Source: Bacillota bacterium (GTDB lineage: Bacteria; Bacillota; Clostridia; Acetivibrionales; DTU013). Taken from it: a stretch of DNA of 5,484 bases. This document shows positions 1 to 5,463 of the stretch, piece after piece (position 1 is the first letter of the stretch; every line of letters begins with the position of its first letter). Made by a program: the position numbers and the translations under genes. The notes beneath the pieces were generated by a model that was not told the origin of the DNA, searched no databases, and saw only the letters and a program-made list of their open reading frames with translations. The stretch spans positions 1 through 5,484 of the forward strand of contig JAEZLF010000311.1 in assembly GCA_023435925.1 (NCBI GenBank), written 5' to 3'.

Positions 1-83
1 GAACCTGTCTTTCCAACCCTTCCGGCATTCTTTTGTGCTCCGTACACTCCGGCTATTTTGGATATTTCTCCATTTATTCTCAT
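1..83 (-). CDS. flgM: FlgM, anti-sigma-28 factor (N-terminal fragment)
   Basis: This is the first 27 codons of a gene that runs off the left edge of the window. The product starts MRINGEISKIAGVYG and continues through a short Gly/Lys/Arg-rich stretch. This resembles the flexible, poorly conserved N-terminus of FlgM proteins in Clostridia. FlgM binds the flagellar sigma factor (sigma-28, FliA/SigD) in the cytoplasm and holds it inactive until the hook-basal body is complete. The sigma-binding C-terminal half lies outside the window, so the call depends largely on position: flgM directly follows yvyF in the Bacillus comF-flagellar cluster, and a sigma-D-like promoter sits just upstream. The ATG at 81-83 has a good ribosome binding site (GAGGTGAG, 88-95) four bases upstream. 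Confidence 0.75.
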   Translation of the reverse strand, partial: MRINGEISKIAGVYGAQKNAGRVGKTG

Positions 84-113
84 AAAACTCACCTCATAAC
101 ATACTCAACTATA

Positions 114-140
114 TTATCGGTAGAACCGGCATAAATATTA
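114..140 (-). promoter_or_regulatory. Sigma-D (sigma-28) type promoter for flgM
   Basis: Read on the minus strand, the sequence is TAATATTT, 11 bases, then ACCGATAA. The sigma-28 consensus is TAAAGTTT-N11-GCCGATAA, so 6 of 8 and 7 of 8 positions match at the exact consensus spacing. Transcription would start near 107, giving a leader of about 24 bases that contains the flgM ribosome binding site. In Bacillus subtilis flgM has its own SigD-dependent promoter downstream of yvyF, so the placement fits known biology. A short inverted repeat (CGGT-AGA-ACCG, 118-128) overlaps the -10 box and may be chance. Confidence 0.75.
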
Positions 141-180
141 ACATATAAAATTTTCTCATGTTCCGTTTTCCCTGGTTTGC

Positions 181-618
181 TCAATAGCTTTTCTTGTTAT
201 CATCCTTGTTACGGTATTTCATGTCGGTACCGCTTCTGGATATGGAAGAATTACTATTCAGTTCACTTTTAATCTGGGTAGCAGCACTCCTGAAACCGGC
301 TGCAAGGTCTCTTTCACATTCGTCGCAAAGCCTGCCGCTTTTAATAGATTTTCCGCAATTTTCGCATTCCAGAATCATGTTTCCATTATCACCGGTGATC
401 TCCAATCTGCCTTCTCTAAGAAATCTTTTTATCTTTTCAATACTGATGTCAAGTTCTGTGGACACCTGTGTAATGCTTGCGCCCGGAAAATCATACAAAT
501 ACTTCTTGATTCTTTGAAAATCTTCCTCTTCACCTTGCTTACATACCGGACAGATCGGCGCACCGCCAAGGTAATTAAAAATCTTTCCGCATTTTCTGCA
601 ATTTCTAACATCAGGCAT
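181..618 (-). CDS. yvyF: YvyF family flagellar operon protein (double zinc ribbon with HTH)
   Basis: The product has 145 residues, close to the usual length of the TIGR03826/YvyF family. Two Cys4 zinc ribbons are visible: C7-x2-C10 with C23-x2-C26 at the N-terminus, and C85-x2-C88 with C98-x2-C101 near the C-terminus. Between them, residues about 44-71 form a helix-turn-helix-like segment ending in the family's typical RFLREGRL. The last 30 residues are Ser/Asn/Lys-rich and probably disordered. The open frame extends to 708, but the ATG at 616-618 is the right start: it has a near-perfect ribosome binding site (AAGGAGGGG, 626-634) seven bases upstream, and the extra 30 codons would overlap comFC. 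The gene lies 14 bases after comFC and before flgM, as in Bacillus. Its biochemical role is not well established; a DNA-binding or regulatory role in flagellar gene expression is an inference from domains and position. Confidence 0.88.
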   Translation of the reverse strand: MPDVRNCRKCGKIFNYLGGAPICPVCKQGEEEDFQRIKKYLYDFPGASITQVSTELDISIEKIKRFLREGRLEITGDNGNMILECENCGKSIKSGRLCDECERDLAAGFRSAATQIKSELNSNSSISRSGTDMKYRNKDDNKKSY

Positions 619-625
619 GTTACTA

Positions 626-635
626 CCCCTCCTTA
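626..635 (-). promoter_or_regulatory. yvyF ribosome binding site overlapping the comFC stop codon
   Basis: The minus strand reads TAAGGAGGGG here. The TAA (633-635) stops comFC and the AAGGAGGGG (626-634) is the Shine-Dalgarno sequence of yvyF, seven bases before its ATG. This arrangement indicates co-transcription and probable translational coupling of the two genes. It also decides the yvyF start against the longer open frame. Confidence 0.85.
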
Positions 636-1304
636 ATATTTTCTCCCGGTTGCAACAACAACCGCTGTTACTTTTATTGCTCCTGCCTGTTTGAGTACCC
701 TTGCGCACTCATCCAGTGTTGATCCTGTAGTCAGTATGTCGTCTACCAGCAATACTGCTTTCCCCTTTATCCTTTCGGGAGCTGTCACACCAAAGGCTCC
801 TTTCACATTGTGATGCCTTTTTTGTTTGTCAAGTAGGCTTTGCGTGTCGGTAAACCGGATTCTTTTCAATAAATCCGAGTGTTCCGGCATTTTTAGTACC
901 CTACTGAGAGCTTTTGACATCAGAAACGCTTGGTTATACCCTCTGGTAAACTCCCTTTTCCTGTGAAGAGGTACACTCAGCACCATATCATATTGTTCCG
1001 TATCCGCCATTTTTCTCAACCGCTCTGCCATAAGCCTGGCATAAGTTCTGTAATTACCGGGTTTATTGTAAAATTTGAACCGGATAAGAGATTCCTTAAC
1101 CTTACCGGTATATTCAAATATGCTTATTGCACTGTCACAGTTGCTATTCTCACCGTCCTGAGAAGTGTGAAAGGCCCTTTCCTCCATAAATGGCAGTTGC
1201 TTATAACAGGGCTCGCATATGTGGAGGGTAACATCATGTCCAAGCAGCTGCTGACAAAAAATACACTTCGGCGGAAAAATCACATTGACCAGCTTATCAA
1301 ACAT
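633..1304 (-). CDS. comFC: ComFC/GntX family phosphoribosyltransferase-fold competence protein
   Basis: The product has 223 residues, normal for ComFC. The N-terminus carries a Cys4 zinc ribbon (C14-x2-C17, C30-x2-C33). The rest is a type I phosphoribosyltransferase domain with the PRPP-binding loop VLLVDDILTTGST at residues 184-196, the family motif VPLHRKREFTRGYNQA at 111-126, and the T-D-T-Q-S-L...R-H-H-N-V-K-G-A-F block around 152-171. In naturally competent bacteria ComF/ComFC acts in the cytoplasm in handling incoming single-stranded DNA; its ligand is thought to be PRPP. No comFA helicase gene lies next to it; recD2 occupies that side. The start chosen is ATG 1302-1304, where homology begins. 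AGGTGG (1307-1312) lies unusually close, only two bases upstream. GTG at 1308-1310, with AGGGAG (1321-1326) eleven bases upstream, is an alternative. A TTG at 1347-1349 has no ribosome binding site and would sit inside the folded spacer. Confidence 0.9.
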   Translation of the reverse strand: MFDKLVNVIFPPKCIFCQQLLGHDVTLHICEPCYKQLPFMEERAFHTSQDGENSNCDSAISIFEYTGKVKESLIRFKFYNKPGNYRTYARLMAERLRKMADTEQYDMVLSVPLHRKREFTRGYNQAFLMSKALSRVLKMPEHSDLLKRIRFTDTQSLLDKQKRHHNVKGAFGVTAPERIKGKAVLLVDDILTTGSTLDECARVLKQAGAIKVTAVVVATGRKY

Positions 1305-1334
1305 TCCCACCTGATACCACGCTCCCTGATTTAT

Positions 1335-1470
1335 AACGCCTCGGTTCAAAATGAAATTTTTCGTTTGTAGAAAAATTTCATAACCTCAGCGGCGTTTCAA
1401 CGAGGCGGGAGATATGCTCGCCGCCTGAAAAACAAATCGCCACTTATAGAAGTGGGGGATATTTTTGTTT
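1335..1470 (-). repeat. Three-hairpin structured element between recD2 and comFC (possible transposon-derived RNA or MITE)
   Basis: This spacer holds three nested or adjacent inverted repeats. (A) TTTGTTT 1464-1470 pairs with 1430-1436 and encloses CCACTT 1440-1445 / AAGTGG 1450-1455 around a four-base loop. (B) AGGCGG 1403-1408 pairs with 1421-1426, with an inner GAG/CTC (1409-1411 / 1417-1419), one bulged base and a five-base loop. (C) AACGCC 1335-1340 pairs with 1391-1396, GGTT 1343-1346 with 1382-1385, and a perfect 12-bp arm ATGAAATTTTTC 1351-1362 with 1370-1381 around a seven-base loop. No coding frame fits. The stems read the same on either strand, but the minus strand is the transcribed one if recD2 and comFC share a message. 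The architecture recalls RNAs encoded by IS200/IS605-type or IscB (HEARO) elements, some of which exist without their protein gene. It could equally be an operon-internal regulatory structure. Orientation and identity are inferred. Confidence 0.55.
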
Positions 1471-1475
1471 CCTCG

Positions 1476-3695
1476 TTATATATCGGTATACCCTGCAAAA
1501 ATTTTAAGCTTATCTGCAAGACCGGTATACCGTAATGTTTCTCTCTTGTTCTCCACCATTTTCTGAAGAGAATCTTCATCCCCAACCAGTACTACCAGCT
1601 CTTTGGCTCTTGTCACAGCCGTATACAGAAGGTTTCTTGTCATTAGTACCGGAGGGCCCGGAAAAACAGGCATTACGATAACAGGAAACTCAGATCCCTG
1701 GCTTTTGTGTATCGTTACGGCGAATGCGGGCTCAATCTCGTCCAGAATGCTATAATCATACTGTACAAGCCTTTCATCATCAAACAACACTTCAACAAAC
1801 TGGGCTTCATCATCAATTTTTAAAATAACGCCCACATCACCATTAAAGACTCCTGTGCCGTCAATCTGCTTGTTTCCCATCCGTTCCCACCGAAGCAGGT
1901 AATTGTTTTTCACCTGCATAACACGGTCTCCCTCACGGAAGACAAAGTCTCTTGAAGCTTTCTCAGCCTTTTTCCCATTGGCGGGATTCAAAACCTTCTG
2001 CAACTCCAAATTCAGATTCATCACACCGGCAGGGCTTTTTTTTGTTGGAGAAAGCACCTGTATATCTTTCATAGGATCAAATCCGTAACTGTCCGGCAAG
2101 CGCCTGCTGCAAAGATCCACAACTGTATGGACAACGGGATCCATCCCTCTGCGGTTAACAAAGTAGAAGTCCTTGTCTTTCGTATTGAGAAACGGCATTT
2201 CCCCCTTGTTGATCTTGTGGGCATTGATAATGATCATGCTTTCGCCTGCCTGCCTGAATATTTCAGTCAGTCTGACTGTTTTTATCACGCCGCATCCAAT
2301 CATGTCCTCAAGTACACTACCTGCCCCAACGGACGGAAGCTGATCCGCATCGCCTGCCAGTATTAGTCTTGAGCCTGCCGGAACAGCCTTTAATAAATGG
2401 TTCATCAATAATATGTCTACCATGGACATTTCATCAATCACAATAACATCGGCTTCTATTGGATTGTTTTCATTTCTTTGAAACAGCAGTTCATCGTCAT
2501 CACCTGTATACCCTATTTCCAACAGGCGATGGATTGTTTTGGCCTCAAATCCCGTCGCATCTGACATTCTCTTTGCAGCACGCCCCGTCGGTGCCGCCAG
2601 GGACACCTTGTGACCTTCGCCTGTGAGCAGTCGGATGATACTCTTAATAATTGTAGTCTTTCCGGTCCCAGGACCGCCTGTAATAACAAGTACTCCGCTG
2701 GCCATGGCCTCACGTACAGCTTCTCGTTGCATTTGAGCAAGTACAATTCCTTCTTCGGTTTCCAGCTTTTCAAGCTTTTCGTCAAAATCATGGAGATTTG
2801 AATGAAAGCGGGTTTGCGCCAGCTCAAGCAGCCTCTTACAGACACTCTGCTCCGCATTGTAGAACGACGACAGATAAACGTGATTCATATCATTGCATCT
2901 TTCAGTCACAACAGTTTTATCGAATATGAGTGATATCAGACCATCATCTAATCTGTTTCGTTCTATATCAAGCAAAATCTGTGCACGTTCTCTGAGATCA
3001 TTCTCCGGCAGGTATGTATGACCGTTGGATGCCGCATGTGCCAGTAAATACTTAATTCCGCTCTTTACACGGAACTTTGAAGAAGGGTCTATGCCAAGCT
3101 TCATTGCAATCCTGTCTGCAGTTTTAAAGCCAATTCCGAAAATGTCTTCACAAAGGCAGTAAGGGTTTTCCTTTATCCTTGATATTGCTGTTTCCGCATA
3201 GGCCTTATGAATTTTCACACAGATCGATGGATTGATGCCATACTCCTGAAGGAACATAACAACCTCTCTGAGTCCCCTCTGCTCGTTCAGGACTTGTCCA
3301 ATTGTATTCGCTTTGTCCAGGCTGATTCCTTTGATCTCAGATAATCTTTGGGGATTGGTATTGATCACATCTAATGTTTCTGTACCGAATTTCGCTACGA
3401 TTCTGGCAGCAGTTGCAGGGCCGACCCCCTTCACAATTCCCGAAGATAAGTACTTTTCAATAGCATCTGCAGTTTTTGGCATCACCTTTTCATATAGCTC
3501 CACCTTAAACTGATCACCATAGTCCGGATGGCTGACCCATTTACCGCTGGCCTTAACCGATTCTCCAGAATTAATGAACGGCATATATCCTACCGCGGTA
3601 ATAATTTCTTTCCCGCAGCGTATATCGCAAACTGTATACCCATTTGCCTGATTTGTATATATGATGTCTTCAACCATACCTTCTACGTCAATCAA
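1476..3695 (-). CDS. recD2: RecD2 family ATP-dependent DNA helicase (RecD/TraA type, SF1B)
   Basis: The protein has 739 residues, full length for RecD2. An N-terminal OB-like region (about 1-75) begins EGMVEDIIYTNQANGYTV. It is followed by helix-hairpin-helix-like segments (GIVKGVGPATAARIV near 86-100, IKGISLDKA near 121, IFGIGFKTADRIAMKLGI near 185-202). The helicase core shows Walker A GGPGTGKT (340-347), Walker B VIVIDE (417-422), GDADQLPSVGAG (448-459), EIFRQ (478-482), the TIHKSQGSEF motif (661-670) and YTAVTRAKEL (691-700). RecD2 unwinds DNA 5' to 3' and acts in repair and replication fork maintenance without RecBC. Start: TTG at 3693-3695, with GGAGAG (3702-3707) six bases upstream; the first ATG, six codons later, has no properly spaced ribosome binding site and would trim conserved residues. 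No catalytic motif is missing. Confidence 0.95.
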   Translation of the reverse strand: MIDVEGMVEDIIYTNQANGYTVCDIRCGKEIITAVGYMPFINSGESVKASGKWVSHPDYGDQFKVELYEKVMPKTADAIEKYLSSGIVKGVGPATAARIVAKFGTETLDVINTNPQRLSEIKGISLDKANTIGQVLNEQRGLREVVMFLQEYGINPSICVKIHKAYAETAISRIKENPYCLCEDIFGIGFKTADRIAMKLGIDPSSKFRVKSGIKYLLAHAASNGHTYLPENDLRERAQILLDIERNRLDDGLISLIFDKTVVTERCNDMNHVYLSSFYNAEQSVCKRLLELAQTRFHSNLHDFDEKLEKLETEEGIVLAQMQREAVREAMASGVLVITGGPGTGKTTIIKSIIRLLTGEGHKVSLAAPTGRAAKRMSDATGFEAKTIHRLLEIGYTGDDDELLFQRNENNPIEADVIVIDEMSMVDILLMNHLLKAVPAGSRLILAGDADQLPSVGAGSVLEDMIGCGVIKTVRLTEIFRQAGESMIIINAHKINKGEMPFLNTKDKDFYFVNRRGMDPVVHTVVDLCSRRLPDSYGFDPMKDIQVLSPTKKSPAGVMNLNLELQKVLNPANGKKAEKASRDFVFREGDRVMQVKNNYLLRWERMGNKQIDGTGVFNGDVGVILKIDDEAQFVEVLFDDERLVQYDYSILDEIEPAFAVTIHKSQGSEFPVIVMPVFPGPPVLMTRNLLYTAVTRAKELVVLVGDEDSLQKMVENKRETLRYTGLADKLKIFAGYTDI

Positions 3696-3753
3696 TGCTA
3701 TCTCTCCACAATTACGGCAGCGCTTTGTGCACCGCAGCTTTTTTCTATATATA

Positions 3754-3782
3754 AGTATATATTACTTTGAAGAAGGTGAAAA
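3754..3782 (-). promoter_or_regulatory. Weak candidate promoter for recD2
   Basis: On the minus strand TTTTCA (3777-3782) is followed after 17 bases by TATACT (3754-3759), four and five matches to the sigma-A consensus. It lies over the 3' end of the upstream gene, and transcription would begin near 3747, giving a leader of about 50 bases. The area is very AT-rich (alternating TA around 3746-3762), so a chance match is possible. recD2 may also be transcribed by read-through from the upstream gene. Confidence 0.3.
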
Positions 3783-4157
3783 GATGGAGATGTTTTCATC
3801 CTTGCCGTCATCTGTATTGCCGAAGGCAGCATTCCTTTCTGAAAATGCCAGCACCTCAATGTGAGGAAAGTCATTCTTAAGCCTTTCCAGCAGCTGATAG
3901 GTATGATCGGTTGAATTCATATCAATAACAGCCATCTTTTGATTGAAAATAAACCTGTCCATAAAATTTCTTTTGGCAGTGCTTCTGATGATGTACTCAA
4001 TATATTCCTCTGCGTTCTTCACAAGCAGAACCAATCTCACCCCCGAATAGAGCCCGGAAATCCTGGTCCGGATCAGCCCTGCCGCTCCCTGTAGCAGGGC
4101 AAACAGCCCATATGCAGCCAAAAACCACACAAGACATTCAACCAGCCAGTTCATCAT
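3762..4157 (-). CDS. Small membrane protein with partial glycosyltransferase family 2-like domain
   Basis: The product has 131 residues and its function is unknown. Residues about 4-28 are a single hydrophobic membrane segment (Trp/Leu/Ala-rich), followed by a basic stretch (RTR), which suggests a cytoplasmic C-terminal domain. The next part, VRLVLLVKNAEEYIEYIIR (40-58) and MAVIDMNSTDHTYQLLERL (75-93), resembles the first beta strand and helix and the DxxSTDxT region of family-2 glycosyltransferases. The protein ends soon after, so the metal-binding DxD and acceptor half of that fold are absent. It may therefore be a non-catalytic nucleotide-binding or structural protein, or a truncated gene. 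The ATG at 4155-4157 is chosen because GGAG (4166-4169) lies eight bases upstream; a longer TTG start (4185-4187) has no visible ribosome binding site. It lies 66 bases upstream of recD2 on the same strand and may be co-transcribed with it. Confidence 0.75.
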   Translation of the reverse strand: MMNWLVECLVWFLAAYGLFALLQGAAGLIRTRISGLYSGVRLVLLVKNAEEYIEYIIRSTAKRNFMDRFIFNQKMAVIDMNSTDHTYQLLERLKNDFPHIEVLAFSERNAAFGNTDDGKDENISIFSPSSK

Positions 4158-4192
4158 TTTATCAACTCCAAAATTTTTGCAGTACAATCATT

Positions 4193-4220
4193 ATTATATT
4201 CCCTTATGCCGGAATGTTTC
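4193..4220 (-). promoter_or_regulatory. Candidate promoter for the small membrane protein gene
   Basis: The minus strand carries a perfect -10 box, TATAAT (4193-4198). A weak -35-like GAAACA (4215-4220) lies 16 bases upstream. Transcription would start near 4186, giving a leader of about 29 bases with the GGAG site. The -10 is convincing in sequence, but the -35 is poor and the region is AT-rich. Confidence 0.4.
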
Positions 4221-4229
4221 CTGATATCA

Positions 4230-4258
4230 TTGACAGGATTGATTTATATGAATAATAT
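4230..4258 (+). promoter_or_regulatory. Candidate second (upstream) promoter for the HD-GYP gene
   Basis: A perfect TTGACA (4230-4235) is followed after 17 bases by TAATAT (4253-4258), which matches four of six positions of the -10 consensus; AATAAT two bases earlier matches five of six at a short 15-base spacing. Transcription would start near 4265 and pass through the repeated GTATAC sites. It is weaker than the extended -10 promoter downstream. Confidence 0.3.
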
Positions 4259-4296
4259 GTATACAAATATACCAACTTATGTATACCTGTGGTATA
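4256..4296. promoter_or_regulatory. Repeat cluster resembling an operator at the HD-GYP promoter
   Basis: Two exact copies of TATGTATAC (4256-4264 and 4278-4286) are 22 bases apart, about two helical turns, and each contains the palindrome GTATAC. An overlapping perfect inverted repeat, TATACC-TGT-GGTATA (4282-4296), covers part of the extended -10 promoter. A further TATACC lies at 4268-4273. Such spacing and overlap suit a dimeric repressor that blocks RNA polymerase. The base composition is AT-rich, which makes short repeats more likely by chance, and no regulator gene is visible in the window. Confidence 0.45.
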
Positions 4297-4298
4297 AT
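4290..4298 (+). promoter_or_regulatory. Extended -10 promoter for the HD-GYP gene
   Basis: TGGTATAAT (4290-4298) is a perfect extended -10 element (TGn followed by TATAAT). No good -35 box lies at the usual distance, which is typical of extended -10 promoters. The start of transcription would be near 4305, giving a leader of about 26 bases that holds the ribosome binding site. This leader is too short for a cyclic di-GMP riboswitch. Confidence 0.6.
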
Positions 4299-4330
4299 AT
4301 CCTCATGGATGAGGGAAATGAGGTGCACTC

Positions 4331-5446
4331 TTGATAAAACTTCCTGTATCTCAATTACAGGCAGGAATGAAAATTGCAAAAGATATTATTCTGTCTGACG
4401 GTCGGCTTTTACTTCTTGCAGGCTTTTATATAAAGCCCCTGTATCTGAGAGCGCTCGATGCATTCAAAGTGAAATATGTATTTGTAGAAGAAGGTGAATA
4501 TTCACCCATTGAGGAGCTAGAAGAAGAAAAAATATATAACCATGCAGCTTATGTGATTAAAAATGCCTTCAAGCTGCTCAGGAACGGTGAAAATGTTAGC
4601 ATAGATGCTATTGAAAATTCTGTAAATGAGATACTGAAAAAAATCATTGAAAATGAAACGGTCATGCTGCAGCTAACCGGGATACGTGATGTCGATCATT
4701 ATACCTATCTTCACTCGGTGGATGTATGTATCTATTCTACAATCATAGGAAAAAAACTAGGTTATAGTAAGGGTCAGCTGATGACGCTCGGTATGGGAGC
4801 TATTTTACACGATATCGGAAAATGCAAGGTATCCTCCGACATAGTTCATAAGCCCGATAAATTGACCGACGACGAGTTTAATCAAATGAAGCTGCATACC
4901 GTCTATGGCAGCGATATTATAAAAGCCTCTTACCAATTAAACTCAAAAATATCCAATATCGCTTTTCAACATCATGAAAAGTGGGATGGCTCCGGTTATC
5001 CACTGGGTATCTGCACAAACTCCATTAACCCATTTTCCAGAATCGTCACTCTTGCAGATGTATATGATGCACTTACCTCTGACAGGGTATATAAAAAGAA
5101 AGCACTTCCGCACGTAGCAGCGGAATATATTAAGAATCAATCGGGAACTCTTTTTGACCCCTATATTGTCGAATTATTTATCAATAGTATCGCAGTTTAT
5201 CAGGAAGGAACGGTTGTTTTATTAAGTACCGGCGAGCTTGGCAGCATTATTTATGGCAATAGTGCCGGTAATTCACTTGATAATAAAGCTGAAAATTCGT
5301 CCGGTAATACTGCTGATAATACATCCGGTACTACTAGACAAAAGGTACACGTTTTTTCCAATAAATCCGGCCCACCGGTACTGAATCCATACATCATTGA
5401 CTTAAACGAGCGCAGGGACATCGAAATCGTCGAGGTTTTTCTTTAA
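4331..5446 (+). CDS. HD-GYP domain protein, predicted cyclic di-GMP phosphodiesterase
   Basis: The protein has 371 residues and no membrane segment or signal peptide, so it is probably cytoplasmic. Residues 1-55 (LPVSQLQAGMKIAKDI...) form the N-terminal domain common in HD-GYP proteins, resembling DUF3391, followed by a charged helical linker (60-110). The HD-GYP domain spans about 120-290 and keeps its signature residues: H128, H160-D161 with K164, H189, H214-H215-E216, D219-G-S-G-Y-P224 and ADVYDALTSDRVY (242-254). It should hydrolyse cyclic di-GMP, lowering the signal that favours sessile life. The C-terminal beta-rich domain (291-371) is split by an Asn/Ser/Gly-rich insertion. There is no receiver, GAF or PAS sensor domain. 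Start: TTG at 4331-4333, with GAGGTG (4320-4325) five bases upstream; the family's usual N-terminus begins exactly here. It is divergent from the small membrane protein gene and stands alone on the plus strand. Confidence 0.93.
   Translation: MIKLPVSQLQAGMKIAKDIILSDGRLLLLAGFYIKPLYLRALDAFKVKYVFVEEGEYSPIEELEEEKIYNHAAYVIKNAFKLLRNGENVSIDAIENSVNEILKKIIENETVMLQLTGIRDVDHYTYLHSVDVCIYSTIIGKKLGYSKGQLMTLGMGAILHDIGKCKVSSDIVHKPDKLTDDEFNQMKLHTVYGSDIIKASYQLNSKISNIAFQHHEKWDGSGYPLGICTNSINPFSRIVTLADVYDALTSDRVYKKKALPHVAAEYIKNQSGTLFDPYIVELFINSIAVYQEGTVVLLSTGELGSIIYGNSAGNSLDNKAENSSGNTADNTSGTTRQKVHVFSNKSGPPVLNPYIIDLNERRDIEIVEVFL
5258..5329 (+). repeat. 36-bp imperfect tandem repeat inside the HD-GYP gene
   Basis: Two adjacent 36-bp units encode NSAGNSLDNKAE (residues 310-321) and NSSGNTADNTSG (322-333), identical at six of twelve residues. 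At the DNA level the shared core is a CCGGTAAT followed by GATAAT. The units are in frame and form a low-complexity segment within the C-terminal beta domain. Slippage or duplication is the likely origin, and the copy number could differ between strains. Confidence 0.6.
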
Positions 5447-5463
5447 ACCGTCCTTTGGGCGGT
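5447..5463 (+). terminator. Hairpin after the HD-GYP gene, putative terminator
   Basis: Directly after the TAA (5444-5446), ACCGTCC (5447-5453) pairs with GGGCGGT (5457-5463) around a TTT loop, giving seven base pairs with one G-T pair. The hairpin is GC-rich in an AT-rich setting and is placed as a rho-independent terminator would be. The following tract (GATTTAAACC) has only three Ts in a row, so termination may be weak. TTTAAA on both sides (5442-5447, 5466-5471) could extend the structure. Confidence 0.45.

Noticed and set aside
619..708. Cys-rich 30-residue N-terminal extension of yvyF
   Set aside because: It overlaps the comFC coding region, has no ribosome binding site, and homology to the family begins at the ATG 616-618, which has a near-perfect site.
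1305..1349. TTG-started N-terminal extension of comFC
   Set aside because: The TTG has no ribosome binding site and falls inside stem C of the folded spacer; the extra residues do not look like ComFC.
930..1370. Plus-strand open frame of 146 codons opposite comFC
   Set aside because: It lies antisense to a well-supported gene, has no ribosome binding site or recognisable domain, and is a shadow of biased codon use.
1351..1381. Perfect 12-bp inverted repeat as a rho-independent terminator
   Set aside because: The stem is mostly A-T and no run of T longer than four follows on either strand; the outer helices suggest it is the tip of a larger fold.
1335..1470. CRISPR array
   Set aside because: The repeats are inverted pairs, not regularly spaced direct repeats, and no spacers or cas genes are present.
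2513..2857. Minus-strand open frame in another phase within recD2
   Set aside because: It is fully inside the helicase core of recD2; the product is Arg/Cys-rich with no recognisable motif.
3741..3764. Alternating TA stretch as a hairpin or origin-like site
   Set aside because: It is short, low in complexity and without DnaA-box-like sequences; a weak promoter is the most that can be said.
4299..4330. Cyclic di-GMP riboswitch before the HD-GYP gene
   Set aside because: The predicted leader is only about 26 bases, and no GEMM-like fold or conserved core is visible in 4158-4330.
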